Part shown: positions 17,881-29,197 of the stretch, in pieces | How positions within the stretch are numbered: position 1 is the first letter of the stretch | Layout: the number at the start of each line of letters is the position of its first letter | Source of the DNA: Pseudomonas knackmussii B13 | Lineage (GTDB): Bacteria; Pseudomonadota; Gammaproteobacteria; Pseudomonadales; Pseudomonadaceae | Length of the DNA stretch: 64,000 nucleotides | Reading direction: 5' to 3' | Assembly (NCBI RefSeq): GCF_000689415.1 | Contig: NZ_HG322950.1 | Location: forward strand, 372,001-436,000 | The notes under the pieces: generated by a model | The model's database searches: none | What the model was told of the DNA's origin: nothing | The model's input: the letters and a program-made list of their open reading frames with translations, nothing else | Program-made: the position numbers and the translations under genes

Positions 17881-17911
17881 AAGGCCCCGCTTCGGCGGGG
17901 CCTTGTCGTTT
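17881..17911 (+). terminator. Rho-independent terminator/attenuator between gcvH and gcvP
   Basis: AAGGCCCCGC-TTCG-GCGGGGCCTT forms a strong hairpin followed by GTCGTTT. It sits inside an otherwise collinear operon, so it may lower gcvP expression relative to gcvH. Confidence 0.75.
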
Positions 17912-17964
17912 GGGCTGGCCTATCCTGTCCTGACCGTCGCGCTTTCCCGTTCGAGGTCCAGGTC

Positions 17965-20841
<2,877 letters not shown>

Positions 20842-20846
20842 GCGGC

Positions 20847-20921
20847 GTAGGAGCGGATCTCATCCGCGAAGGCCAAGGCACGGGCTTTGCCCGCGCATCG
20901 CGGACAAGGTCCGCTCCTACA
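20847..20921. repeat. REP hairpin, GAGCGGA class
   Basis: The left arm TAGGAGCGGATCTCATCCGC and the right arm GCGGACAAGGTCCGCTCCTA are inverted copies. Located between the convergent ends of gcvP and the first DUF2388 gene. Its arm differs from the GAGCGAGC class elsewhere in the window. Confidence 0.85.
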
Positions 20922-20930
20922 GGTTGTGGG

Positions 20931-21260
20931 TCAGCGCGATGGTTCGTCCGGCTCGGCCAGGATCGCGTTGGCCAGCTCCATGTCGCTGCGTTGCTGCAAC
21001 TGCGGATGGTCCTGGCGCAGGCGCTGCAGCGCCGCCTCCAGATATGGCCCGCGAATGGCGCCGTCGCTGGCCACGTAGCTGCCGGCGTCTTCGCGCGCAG
21101 CCACCAGTAGCTTCTTGTCGCCCTTCTTGAAGGTCAGGTAGGTCGACGCAGTGGTCGCGCCGGACGAGATGACGTCGCGCCAGAAGTCGTCGGCCATGGC
21201 CGAGCCGAGGGGCAGCAGGCAGAGGAGGGTGCAAGTGGCGGTCAGTTTGGTCATGCGCAT
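20931..21260 (-). CDS. DUF2388 (TIGR02448) family periplasmic protein, copy 1
   Basis: 109-residue exported protein: signal peptide ending GSAMADD, then DVISSGATTASTYLTFKKGDKKLLVAAREDAGSYVAS, GAIRGPYLEAALQRLRQ and QQRSDMELANAILAE. It matches the second copy 300 bases away almost segment for segment. I chose MRMTKL at 21260; longer in-frame extensions run into REP sequence. The family is found mostly in Pseudomonas and has no known function. Confidence 0.85.
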   Translation of the reverse strand: MRMTKLTATCTLLCLLPLGSAMADDFWRDVISSGATTASTYLTFKKGDKKLLVAAREDAGSYVASDGAIRGPYLEAALQRLRQDHPQLQQRSDMELANAILAEPDEPSR

Positions 21261-21354
21261 CGGATGTACTCCTGGTAAGTCCGCATGACTTTTGGAAAGC
21301 GCAGGGTTCCCGAGGGTTCGGCAAAACTTCCAGGCGGTCGCGCCGGGCCCCTTT

Positions 21355-21449
21355 GTAGGAGCGGACCTTGTCCGCGAATCGCGCGCATGGCGCGCTCCTA
21401 CAGGCTGGAATTGGTGCGGGGACATTCGCGGATAAGATCCGCTCCTACC
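21355..21449. repeat. Compound REP (GAGCGGA class)
   Basis: TAGGAGCGGACCTTGTCCGC at 21355 pairs with GCGGATAAGATCCGCTCCTA ending near 21447; a further GCGCGCTCCTACA half-unit lies between them at about 21390-21402. At least three REP half-units are packed together upstream of DUF2388 copy 1. Confidence 0.75.
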
Positions 21450-21484
21450 GGGGTGACGCCTACGCCAAACCGCCACGTGGGACG

Positions 21485-21552
21485 AGAAACCCATGCTGCA
21501 ACCGGCCTCGATCAAGCGCGGTGCCGAACCGGGCGACGACAGCATGGGTTTC
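21485..21552. repeat. 13-bp perfect inverted repeat downstream of DUF2388 copy 2
   Basis: GAAACCCATGCTG (21485-21497) and CAGCATGGGTTTC (21540-21552) are separated by 42 bases. It begins 22 bases after the stop of the leftward copy 2 gene. No run of T follows, so it is not a standard terminator. Confidence 0.75.
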
Positions 21553-21574
21553 GTACCTCAACCGATCCTACGCT

Positions 21575-21889
21575 TCACTCCTGGTCGGCCAGGATCGCGC
21601 TGGCCAGCTCCATGTCGCTGCGTTGCTGCAGTTCCGGATGCTCGCTGCGCAGCTGCTGCAGCTGGGCTTCGAGGTAGGGGCCGCGGATGGCGCCTGCGCT
21701 GGCGACGAAGCTGCCGGCGTCGTCGGCCAGCGGGCCTACGAGCTTGTGGTCGCCGTTGCTGGTCAGGTAGCTGGAAGCGGTGGTGGCGCCGGTCGAGATC
21801 AGGCTGCGCAAGCCGTCGTCGTCGGCGAGGGCGGCAGTGGCGGGCAGGGTGAAGAGGGCGGTGGCGAATACCGCCGTGGAAATGCGCAT
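21575..21889 (-). CDS. DUF2388 (TIGR02448) family periplasmic protein, copy 2
   Basis: 104-residue exported protein: signal peptide MRISTAVFATALFTLPATAALA, then DGLRSLISTGATTASSYLTSNGDHKLVGPLADDAGSFVAS, GAIRGPYLEAQLQQLRSEHPELQQRSDMELASAILAD. Paralogue of copy 1, which lies downstream on the same strand. Function unknown; the shared pattern STGATTAS-YLT...AGS-VAS-GAIRGPYLEA identifies the family. Confidence 0.85.
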   Translation of the reverse strand: MRISTAVFATALFTLPATAALADDDGLRSLISTGATTASSYLTSNGDHKLVGPLADDAGSFVASAGAIRGPYLEAQLQQLRSEHPELQQRSDMELASAILADQE

Positions 21890-21989
21890 GGAGACTCCGA
21901 GGGGTTGTGCGTTCGCGCCCCTCAGAGTGTTCGGCGGCCGGCGAGTTCCGGGCCGTTCGGCGGATCGCGCCGACGGCCCGTGGGCCGAC

Positions 21990-24395
21990 TCACTCGCCCT
22001 TCAGCGCCGGGTCGTCCGGGTTCTGCTGCTCCAGCTCGGCGAGCTGCATCTGCACCTTCTCCAGCTGGCCCATTTCGCGCAGGTAGCCGATCAGCGCGAG
22101 GCGCGCAGAGCGGTTCTGCGGATTGCGCTGCAGCAGTTGCTCCAGCTCGTGGCAGGCGGCGTCGGCCTGGCCACTGTCGTGCAGGCCGATGGCCAGGATG
22201 TAGCCGAACTGTGCGTCGTCCGGGCTCAGTCGCGCCGCTTCGCGCAGCTCCTTGAGCGCTGCGTCGCGCTGCCCCTGGCGCACCAGCGAGAGGCCGAGGG
22301 CGTGGTGCAGCAGGCCCGAGCGCGGGTGCTGCTTGAGCGCCGCATCGAGCAGCTGGCGGGCTTCGTCCTTGCGCTGCGCGGCGTCCAGCCACTGGTAGAG
22401 GCTGACGGTCGCCGGCAGGAAGTTCGGATCACGCTTGATCGCCGCGCGCAGCGCCGGCTCCACGTCGGTGTCGCGGCCCAGCAGCTGATAGAGCATGGCG
22501 CGGTTGAGGTTGGACTCGGCGCGCTCGGCCAGGCTCAGCTGGGCTTCCTCGTATTCCTTCACACCCTTGTCGAACGCAGCGCCCAGGTTCGCGCGCAGCT
22601 CAGGCGGAAGTTGCAGCAACTGCCAGACGGCGGTCAGGCGTACCGCGCGCACCGGGTCGTCCAGCAGCGGGGTCAGCATGATCGGCAGGTTCTGCGGCGG
22701 CGACAGGGCGGCCAGCGCTTCGATGGCTGCGTTGCGCACCAGCGGGTCGGCATTGCCCAGTGCCTGGCTGGCCAGGGCCGCCGAACGCGCGCTGGGATAG
22801 GCCGGCAGTTCGGCGAGCAGGGTGGCGCGGCGGATCGCCGGCAGGTCCGGTGTCGCCAGCAACAGGTGCAGGCCGCGAGCGGCGCCGGGCTGGCCCTCGC
22901 GGGCGCGCCAGAGGCCGTCGTCATAGCGCGGCGCGGGGTTGCTGGAAGGCGCCGGTTTCTTCGTCGCCGCGCTGCCGTACCAGAGCTCGAACTGCTGGGC
23001 GATCTTCGCCGAGGCGCTGTCGCGGTGGCAGCCCAGGCAGGCGTCGGGAGCGCCGATCTTCTGCGCGTGCTCGGGGTTGGGGATGCTGAAGCTGTGGTCA
23101 TGCCGGTAGTGGTTGACCATGTAGTACTTGCCCGGCATGTGGCAGGAAGTGCACTGCGCGCCCGGGGTGCCGGGCTTGTGGTGGTGGTGTTCGGGCGAGT
23201 CGTAGTTCTTCGCCTGCAGCCCGGCACCATCGATGCCTTCGCGCACTGGCTTGCCGGCGACGTTGTGGCACTGCAGGCAGACGCCATTGCCGGCGATCTT
23301 CACCTCGCCGCTGTGCGGGTTGTGGCAGTCGGTGCACTTCACGCCCTTGGCGAACATCTTGCTCTGGGTGAAGGAGCCCCATTCGAAGACCTCGTCCTTG
23401 ATCTTCCCGTCGATCTGGTAGAGCTCGCGGGTCAGCAGGCTCGGCAGGTAGTCGTCCATGAACCGGCGATTGTGCTGGAAGCCGTCGCCCAGCGGCGCGC
23501 GGCGGGCGTGGCAGCGCGCGCAGGTTTCCACCAGGTCGCTGGCGGCGGTGCTGGCGGTAAGCGGTTTGTCGAAGCCCTTGGACGCGCTCTTGTCGGGCTT
23601 GGTCGCCCACTCCAGGTGCTTCGACGCCGGGCCGTGGCAGGCCTGGCAGCCGACGCCGAGGCTCTGCCAGTGGCTGGCGAAGCTGTCCTTCTGCGCGTCG
23701 AAATTGCGCTTGAAGTCGGTGGTGTGGCACTCGATGCACATGAAGTTGGCGTTCTGCGCCGGACGCGTCCAGTGCAGCTCGTCCTTGAAGTCGATGCGCT
23801 CGCCGGGGTTGAGCTGGAACCAGCGGTGCTTCTGCGTATCCCAGGCGACGCCGAGGGCCTGCAGGCGGCCGCCGGGGTATTCCAGCAGGTACTGCTGCAG
23901 CGGGGCGACGCCGAAGGTGTAGGCGACCTTGAAGTCGGCCGGCTTGCCGTCGTTGCCGGGGGTGTTGACCCAGTATTCCTCGCCCTTGCGGAAGAAGCGG
24001 GTGGTCTCGGTCTCGCCCTTGAACTTCACGTCGGCGAAGTCACCGAGGACGTTGGACTCGCTGGCGGTCTGCATCGCCTTCTGGTGATGAGAACCCTGCC
24101 AGTCCTTGACCTGCGCCTGGTGGCAGCCCTGGCACTGTTGCTCGTCGACGAAGCTGGCAGGCGGTGTGGCGGCAACCGTGGGAACGGGAGTGGGCGCAGC
24201 GGGTTTCACGGCCGGCGCGGTGGCGGGCGAAAGGCGCTGCGGTTCACTGTGCTCCATCTTCCACCAGAGGCCCGCGCTGGCGATCAGCAGCACGCCGATG
24301 GCGGCGGCGATCAGGCGCCGCGCCAGTGGGTTGGAAGGTGCTGGCGAAGGTTTTGCGGTGGAACGGCTGGCTTTGTTCTTGTCGGACTTCGGCAT
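21990..24395 (-). CDS. Octaheme cytochrome c fused to HEAT-like and TPR repeats
   Basis: 801-residue membrane-anchored protein. A transmembrane anchor (about 27-45) and a Pro/Ala linker precede a cytochrome domain with eight CXXCH sites, at residues 88, 220, 250, 292, 354, 373, 415 and 453. Residues about 510-600 look like HEAT/Armadillo repeats (ALASQALGNADPLVRNAAIEAL) and 620-795 like TPRs. The cytochrome part resembles periplasmic multiheme cytochromes of the c554/NrfB-like kind; I do not recognise a named enzyme. It lies 110 bases downstream of the sugar-dehydrogenase cytochrome gene on the same strand. I chose the ATG at 24395 over a GTG two codons earlier. The TPR part suggests it docks a partner. 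Confidence 0.85.
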   Translation of the reverse strand: MPKSDKNKASRSTAKPSPAPSNPLARRLIAAAIGVLLIASAGLWWKMEHSEPQRLSPATAPAVKPAAPTPVPTVAATPPASFVDEQQCQGCHQAQVKDWQGSHHQKAMQTASESNVLGDFADVKFKGETETTRFFRKGEEYWVNTPGNDGKPADFKVAYTFGVAPLQQYLLEYPGGRLQALGVAWDTQKHRWFQLNPGERIDFKDELHWTRPAQNANFMCIECHTTDFKRNFDAQKDSFASHWQSLGVGCQACHGPASKHLEWATKPDKSASKGFDKPLTASTAASDLVETCARCHARRAPLGDGFQHNRRFMDDYLPSLLTRELYQIDGKIKDEVFEWGSFTQSKMFAKGVKCTDCHNPHSGEVKIAGNGVCLQCHNVAGKPVREGIDGAGLQAKNYDSPEHHHHKPGTPGAQCTSCHMPGKYYMVNHYRHDHSFSIPNPEHAQKIGAPDACLGCHRDSASAKIAQQFELWYGSAATKKPAPSSNPAPRYDDGLWRAREGQPGAARGLHLLLATPDLPAIRRATLLAELPAYPSARSAALASQALGNADPLVRNAAIEALAALSPPQNLPIMLTPLLDDPVRAVRLTAVWQLLQLPPELRANLGAAFDKGVKEYEEAQLSLAERAESNLNRAMLYQLLGRDTDVEPALRAAIKRDPNFLPATVSLYQWLDAAQRKDEARQLLDAALKQHPRSGLLHHALGLSLVRQGQRDAALKELREAARLSPDDAQFGYILAIGLHDSGQADAACHELEQLLQRNPQNRSARLALIGYLREMGQLEKVQMQLAELEQQNPDDPALKGE

Positions 24396-24482
24396 GCACA
24401 CATCCGTTGTTCTGGCAGGCTTGAATCAGGGTGGCGGAAGCTTCAGTGACTGCCAGGGGGTTGTCAAACCCGCTCAATGGGT

Positions 24483-24502
24483 GGGGCGGCGGGCGCCGCC
24501 CC
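24483..24502 (-). other. GC-rich hairpin after the triheme cytochrome gene
   Basis: GGGGCGGC-GGGC-GCCGCCCC, 9 bases past the stop at 24511. No T run follows, so termination would be partial at best; the octaheme gene downstream could be reached by read-through. Confidence 0.45.
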
Positions 24503-24510
24503 AGCATCCC

Positions 24511-25791
24511 TCAGGGCTGGCGGATCGCCGCTACGCGCGCACTGTCGACCTTGACCGCGGGATTGCCGAACTGCCGCGTGACGTAGTTCACCAGTGTCGC
24601 GATCTGCTCATCGTCGAGGCTGCCGGCGAAGCCGGGCATGAACACGTCGTCATCGCCGACCTTGCGCTGCACGCCGCCCAGCACCACCTGCACCAGGTTG
24701 TCCGGCTGCAGGGCACCGACCGTGCTGTTGTGGCTGAGCATCGGGTAGTAGCCGTCGGGCGTGCCGCCGCCGCTCCAGGTATGGCAGCTGGCGCAGTTGC
24801 CAAGGAACAGCCGGGCGCCGTCGTCGTGGGTCTGCGGGTCGAACGCCTGGCCGCGCAGCTCGACCACCGCGGCGGCGGGCTCGCCCCAGGCGAAGCGTGG
24901 CTTGCGTTCGTCGTCGTTGACCGCCTTGACGCTGCGCAGGTAGGTGGCCATGGCGTGCAGGTCGGCATCGCTCAGGTACTGGAAGCTGTGCTGCACCGCC
25001 TCGGCCATGGGGCCGGCGGCCTGGGCTTTGCCCGGTACGCGGCCGGTCTTGAGGTACTGCACCAGTTCGGCGTCGCTCCAGCCGCCAATGCCGCTGTGGG
25101 TGTCGGGGGTGATGTTGAAGGCGTACCAGCCGCCCAGGGTCGCGCCGGCGAGGAAGTCGCGGCCCTTCTCGTCCAGCGCCTTTTCCTGGAAGGCCAGGCC
25201 GCGCGGCGTGTGGCAGGTGCCGCAGTGCGCCAGGCCCTGGACCAGGTAGGCGCCGCGGTTCCAGGTGTCGCTCTGGCCGGTGTTCGGCCGGTAGACGTGG
25301 TCCTCGTGGAACAGTGCATTCCAGATCGCCAGCGGCCAGCGCATGTCCAGCGGCCAGGCGATCTCGCTGTCGCGATTGGGCTCGGCCACCGCCTGCACGC
25401 CGCCTTCGAGGAAGTAGGCGTACAGCGCCTTCATGTCGTCGTCGGTGATTCGCGCGTAGGCGGTGTAGGGCATCGCCGGGTAGAGGTGCATGCCGCCCTT
25501 GGCCACGCCTTCGCGCAGGGCGCGGGCGAAGTCTTCGTAGCTGTAGCTGCCGATACCGGTCTTCGGGTCGGGGGTGATGTTGCTCGAATAGACGTTGCCC
25601 AGCGGCGTGGCCAGCGGCAGGCCCCCCGCGGGGGGCTTGCCGTCCGGCGCGGTGTGGCAGGCGGCGCAGTCGCCGGCGCGGGCCAGGTACTCGCCGCGCT
25701 TGAGCAGCTCGGCCGGCGCGGTGTCCGAGGCACTGGCAGCATGGGCGAACAAGGGCGCGGCGAGCAGGGCGAGGAAGGCGTATCGCTTCAT
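24511..25791 (-). CDS. Triheme cytochrome c subunit of a membrane sugar/alcohol dehydrogenase
   Basis: 426-residue periplasmic cytochrome that passes electrons from the GMC flavoprotein to ubiquinone. A signal peptide (MKRYAFLALLAAPLFAHA) is followed by three heme sites: CAACH (42-46), CGTCH (190-194) and CASCH (333-337). The spacing and segments such as NITPDPKTGIGSYSYEDFARALREG match gluconate/sorbitol/alcohol dehydrogenase cytochrome subunits. Its start overlaps the GMC gene stop by four bases. Confidence 0.92.
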   Translation of the reverse strand: MKRYAFLALLAAPLFAHAASASDTAPAELLKRGEYLARAGDCAACHTAPDGKPPAGGLPLATPLGNVYSSNITPDPKTGIGSYSYEDFARALREGVAKGGMHLYPAMPYTAYARITDDDMKALYAYFLEGGVQAVAEPNRDSEIAWPLDMRWPLAIWNALFHEDHVYRPNTGQSDTWNRGAYLVQGLAHCGTCHTPRGLAFQEKALDEKGRDFLAGATLGGWYAFNITPDTHSGIGGWSDAELVQYLKTGRVPGKAQAAGPMAEAVQHSFQYLSDADLHAMATYLRSVKAVNDDERKPRFAWGEPAAAVVELRGQAFDPQTHDDGARLFLGNCASCHTWSGGGTPDGYYPMLSHNSTVGALQPDNLVQVVLGGVQRKVGDDDVFMPGFAGSLDDEQIATLVNYVTRQFGNPAVKVDSARVAAIRQP

Positions 25792-27377
25792 GCGCTGGCC
25801 TCCTGCTTCAAGTGTTCGGCGAGGCGCAGGGCGAGCGCGGCGATGGTCAGGGTGCAGTTCACCGAGCCGACGGTGGGCATCACCGCGCTGCTGGCGACGA
25901 ACAGGTTGGGGTGGTCGTGGCTGCGGCAGTCCTTGTCCACCACCGAGTCCTTCGGGTCGTCGCCCATCAGGGTGGTGCCGGTGATGTGGTTGTTGTTGGC
26001 GAAATCGTCGATGAATTTCACCTCGCTGCCGCCGAGCAGCTTGGCCGCATGGGTATAGACCTCGCGGGTGTGCACCGCGCTTTTGCGCACGTAATCGTCC
26101 ATCGCGTAGGTGAATTCCGGCTTGGGAATACCCAGGGCGTCGCGCTCGCTGGCGCTGGGCACGATGCGGTTTTCCGGGTGCGGGAGGATTTCGTGGAAGC
26201 TGTCGAAGCGGACGAAGCGCGCCGCGCGGTCGCGGATCTGCGCGTCCAGTTCACGGCCGAGCAGCAGCGGGCCCTTGCGGATCAGTTCGGCGGCCACCTC
26301 GTCGGTACGCGAGAGGTTGGACAGGTGGATCTTCTTCGAGGCGTATTCGCTGCGGAAGGCGCCGTCGCGGAAGCCGACCATCGAGGTCATCTCCTGCGGC
26401 CCGCGGCCCGGCCAGAGCTTCTCGCTGGCATAGAACTGCACGGCGGTGCCGGGGTGGTCCATGAGGTTGCGGCCGACCATGTCCGAGCTGTTGCCGACCT
26501 CGGACATGAGCATCAGCTTGGGCGTCTCGATGCCGTTGGCGGCGAGGATGAAGGTGTCGCCCTCGACGCGCGTCTCGTTGCCTTGCGGGTCCTTGTACAG
26601 CGCCGCGACTATCTTGCCGTCGTCGCCCTTCTCCAGATTGAACACCACGGCGTTCTCGATCAGCCGGGCGCCGGCTGCCTCGGCCTTGTCGACGTGGACG
26701 ATGCCGTTGTACATGGCGCCGATCGGGCAGATCGGCATGCAGTTGTTGTTGCCGCAGCAGGTCGGCCGGTTGTCGTAGGGGCGGCTGTTGCGCGCCACCG
26801 GCTCGGTGACCACGCGGTAGCCGTTGGCGTTGAGCAGGGTCTTGATGCGCTGCTCGTTCCACGACAGCGGCAGCGGCGGCATCGGGTAGGGCTGGCTGCG
26901 CGGCGAGCCGAGCTCCTCGTCGCCGGGGCCCCAGACACCCAGTTCCTCTTCGGCGCGCTGATACCAGGGTTCGAGCTCGCTGTACTCGATGGGCCAGTCG
27001 CGGCCGACGCCGTAGAGCGTATTCAGCTTCAGGTCGTTGGGCAGGAAGCGCCAGGCGGAAGCCGCCCAGTGCCAGGTGGTACCGCCGACCGCGCGGATGT
27101 ACTGCACGTCGTACGGATGCTCGCCCTTCTGGATCAGGTAGTGGTTGTCGGGGTGGTATTCGGGGTGCGGCGCGTGGGCTGTGGACGGGTAGGGCGCCTG
27201 GTTGTCGGATTTGTCCGGCTGGTTGCGGAAGCGCTCGACGATCTCCCAGCGCGACAGGCGCGGGCCGGCCTCGAGGATCAGCACGTCCTTGCCGGCCAGG
27301 GCGAGCTGGTGCGCGACCAGGGCGCCGGCGACGCCGGAACCGACCACCACATAATCGGCGCGTTGCGTGTCGGCCAT
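25788..27377 (-). CDS. GMC-family flavoprotein subunit (gluconate/sugar dehydrogenase type)
   Basis: 529-residue FAD-dependent catalytic subunit oxidising a sugar, sugar acid or polyol in the periplasm. The FAD motif GSGVAG is at residues 13-18; the C-terminal active-site region is NNHITGTTLMGDDPKDSVVD and, later, VMPTVGSVNCTLTIAALALR. A Cys-rich segment CCGNNNCMPICPIGAMYN is shared by membrane gluconate-dehydrogenase-type enzymes. The start at 27377 follows GGGAGA. It has no signal peptide, so it is presumably exported with the Tat-bearing small subunit. The exact substrate (gluconate, 2-ketogluconate, sorbitol) cannot be read from sequence. Confidence 0.9.
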   Translation of the reverse strand: MADTQRADYVVVGSGVAGALVAHQLALAGKDVLILEAGPRLSRWEIVERFRNQPDKSDNQAPYPSTAHAPHPEYHPDNHYLIQKGEHPYDVQYIRAVGGTTWHWAASAWRFLPNDLKLNTLYGVGRDWPIEYSELEPWYQRAEEELGVWGPGDEELGSPRSQPYPMPPLPLSWNEQRIKTLLNANGYRVVTEPVARNSRPYDNRPTCCGNNNCMPICPIGAMYNGIVHVDKAEAAGARLIENAVVFNLEKGDDGKIVAALYKDPQGNETRVEGDTFILAANGIETPKLMLMSEVGNSSDMVGRNLMDHPGTAVQFYASEKLWPGRGPQEMTSMVGFRDGAFRSEYASKKIHLSNLSRTDEVAAELIRKGPLLLGRELDAQIRDRAARFVRFDSFHEILPHPENRIVPSASERDALGIPKPEFTYAMDDYVRKSAVHTREVYTHAAKLLGGSEVKFIDDFANNNHITGTTLMGDDPKDSVVDKDCRSHDHPNLFVASSAVMPTVGSVNCTLTIAALALRLAEHLKQEASA

Positions 27378-27379
27378 GC

Positions 27380-27898
27380 TCAGATCTCCCGCTCGACGGG
27401 CTGCGCGGCCCAGTAGCCGGGCTTGTTTGCGCAATAGCTGCGCGGCACCAGGACATCGTCCACGGCCTTGAACATCAGGGCGTTCTCGTAAGTAACCAGG
27501 GTGGCGTCGTCATCCTCGCCGATCACGCCCAGGTACCAGCCGCCGAGGATCTGCCGGGCCAGCCATTGCTGGCGCTCGCTCCAGCCCTGCGGGGAGACGC
27601 CCAGGTGCGCCTGCAGTTCGTCGAGGCTTTGCTTGAGCGCGGCGTCGCGCTGGGAGAGGGCGTCGAACAGGCGCTGGCCGATGCGCGGGTCGAGGTTGGC
27701 GCGACCGGTCAGGTGCCGCGAGATGTTCATGAAGGCGGCCAGTTCGGCGTCATGCAGGGGCGTCAACGCGGCCCAGGCCGGGGCCGCCGGACCGAGCAGC
27801 AGGCTGCCCGCGGCGGCGGCTGTGCAGGCGACCGCCAGCAGGCGGCGGCGCGAGAGCGGGAACGCGGGCATGGGCGCCGTCGGGTTCTCGTCGAACAT
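27380..27898 (-). CDS. Tat-exported small subunit of the sugar dehydrogenase
   Basis: 172-residue subunit with a twin-arginine signal (SRRRLLAVACTAAAAGSLLL, cleavage near AWA). It carries the family C-terminus RSYCANKPGYWAAQP. In this family the small subunit carries the flavoprotein across the membrane. First gene of the cluster; AGAGAGG lies before the ATG and two bases separate its stop from the GMC start. An in-frame extension up to 28150 would overlap the divergent promoter region and was rejected. Confidence 0.88.
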   Translation of the reverse strand: MFDENPTAPMPAFPLSRRRLLAVACTAAAAGSLLLGPAAPAWAALTPLHDAELAAFMNISRHLTGRANLDPRIGQRLFDALSQRDAALKQSLDELQAHLGVSPQGWSERQQWLARQILGGWYLGVIGEDDDATLVTYENALMFKAVDDVLVPRSYCANKPGYWAAQPVEREI

Positions 27899-28203
27899 GC
27901 AGACCTCTCTTTCAACAGGCGAACGGTGATCAGGCGCGGCTTTGTTTCTATATGAATGCTGCCGCTTGGTTCTGAGTTTTTTGTGGCTGATTTCGGAGGA
28001 TATCTTCGGAGTATTACTGCAAGAGCGGAAACCGAAAGGTTTCAGTCGGTCATCGAAGGAGGCTGCCGTCCGCTCCGTCGGCCGGGCTGGCGATGCCGGG
28101 CCGCGACCCTTAGTATTGCCGTTTGTCCAGATTCTGCAGGGCGGGTCCACCCGCCGCCGGCCCCTTCCAAGCGGTGCCGCAGACCCTACCGACCAGGCTT
28201 TCG
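27899..28203. other. 305-bp divergent intergenic region
   Basis: Separates the leftward sugar-dehydrogenase cluster from rightward thyA. The part near 27945-28025 is more AT-rich than the surroundings and probably holds the promoters. I see no convincing -35/-10 pair and no gene. Confidence 0.5.
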
Positions 28204-28998
28204 ATGAAACAGTACCTCGACCTCATGCGCCACGTGCGCGAACACGGCACCTTCAAGAGCGACCGTACCGGCACCGGCACCTACAGCGTGTTCGGCCACC
28301 AGATGCGCTTCGACCTGAGCGAAGGCTTCCCCCTGGTGACCACCAAGAAGTGCCACCTCAAATCGATCATTCACGAGCTGCTGTGGTTCCTCAAAGGCTC
28401 GACCAACATCGCCTACCTGAAGGAAAACGGCGTCTCGATCTGGGACGAGTGGGCTGACGAGAACGGTGACCTCGGCCCGGTCTATGGCTACCAGTGGCGC
28501 TCCTGGCCGGCGCCGGACGGCCGCCACATCGACCAGATCGCCAACCTGATGACGATGCTGAAGAACAACCCGGACTCGCGCCGGCTGATCGTCTCCGCCT
28601 GGAACCCGGCGCTGATCGACGAGATGGCCCTGCCGCCGTGCCACGCGCTGTTCCAGTTCTACGTCGCCGACGGCAAGCTCAGCTGCCAGCTGTACCAGCG
28701 TTCGGCCGACATCTTCCTCGGCGTGCCCTTCAACATCGCCAGCTATGCGCTGCTGACCCTGATGGTCGCGCAAGTGGCCGGCCTGCAGCCGGGCGAATTC
28801 ATCTGGACCGGCGGCGACTGCCACCTGTACGCCAACCACATCGAGCAGACCGACCTGCAACTGACCCGCCAGCCGCTGCCGCTGCCGACCATGAAGCTCA
28901 ACCCGCAAGTGAAGGACCTGTTCGACTTCCGCTTCGAGGACTTCGAGCTGATCGGCTACGAGTCCCACCCGCACATCAAGGCGGCGGTCGCCGTCTGA
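28204..28998 (+). CDS. thyA: Thymidylate synthase
   Basis: 264-residue ThyA, full length, converting dUMP to dTMP with 5,10-methylene-THF. The catalytic cysteine is C146 in LPPCHALFQFYV; QRSADIFLGVPFNIASYALL and the C-terminus ESHPHIKAAVAV are diagnostic. A terminator follows. Confidence 0.97.
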   Translation: MKQYLDLMRHVREHGTFKSDRTGTGTYSVFGHQMRFDLSEGFPLVTTKKCHLKSIIHELLWFLKGSTNIAYLKENGVSIWDEWADENGDLGPVYGYQWRSWPAPDGRHIDQIANLMTMLKNNPDSRRLIVSAWNPALIDEMALPPCHALFQFYVADGKLSCQLYQRSADIFLGVPFNIASYALLTLMVAQVAGLQPGEFIWTGGDCHLYANHIEQTDLQLTRQPLPLPTMKLNPQVKDLFDFRFEDFELIGYESHPHIKAAVAV

Positions 28999-29014
28999 CC
29001 TGCTCCCTGTGTGA

Positions 29015-29044
29015 CAAGGCCGGCGCAATGCCGGCCTTTTCGTT
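29015..29044 (+). terminator. Terminator of thyA
   Basis: AAGGCCGGC-GCAAT-GCCGGCCTTTT hairpin with a T tract, 17 bases after the thyA stop. Confidence 0.9.
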
Positions 29045-29197
29045 TCTGCGGCCGATTGTGCGCTGGCCTGGTCTTCGTAAGCGCGCGCCGATGACCTGTG
29101 CTTTCGAGCAGGCATTTCATTCCCTCAGTGAATAATCGTTTCGCCTGGCGGTACAGGGTTTCGTCATGGTGCAGCACATTGCTATGCTCCCCCGGCT

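Larger units (their letters stand above)
21261..21574. other. 314-bp gene-free region between the DUF2388 copies
   Basis: Holds a compound REP (about 21355-21449) and a long-armed inverted repeat (21485-21552). I see no credible coding frame. Confidence 0.7.

Noticed and set aside
24402..24510. Separate sigma-70 promoter for the octaheme gene
   Set aside because: A perfect TTGACA is present on the minus strand (24462-24467), but no acceptable -10 lies 16-18 bases away.
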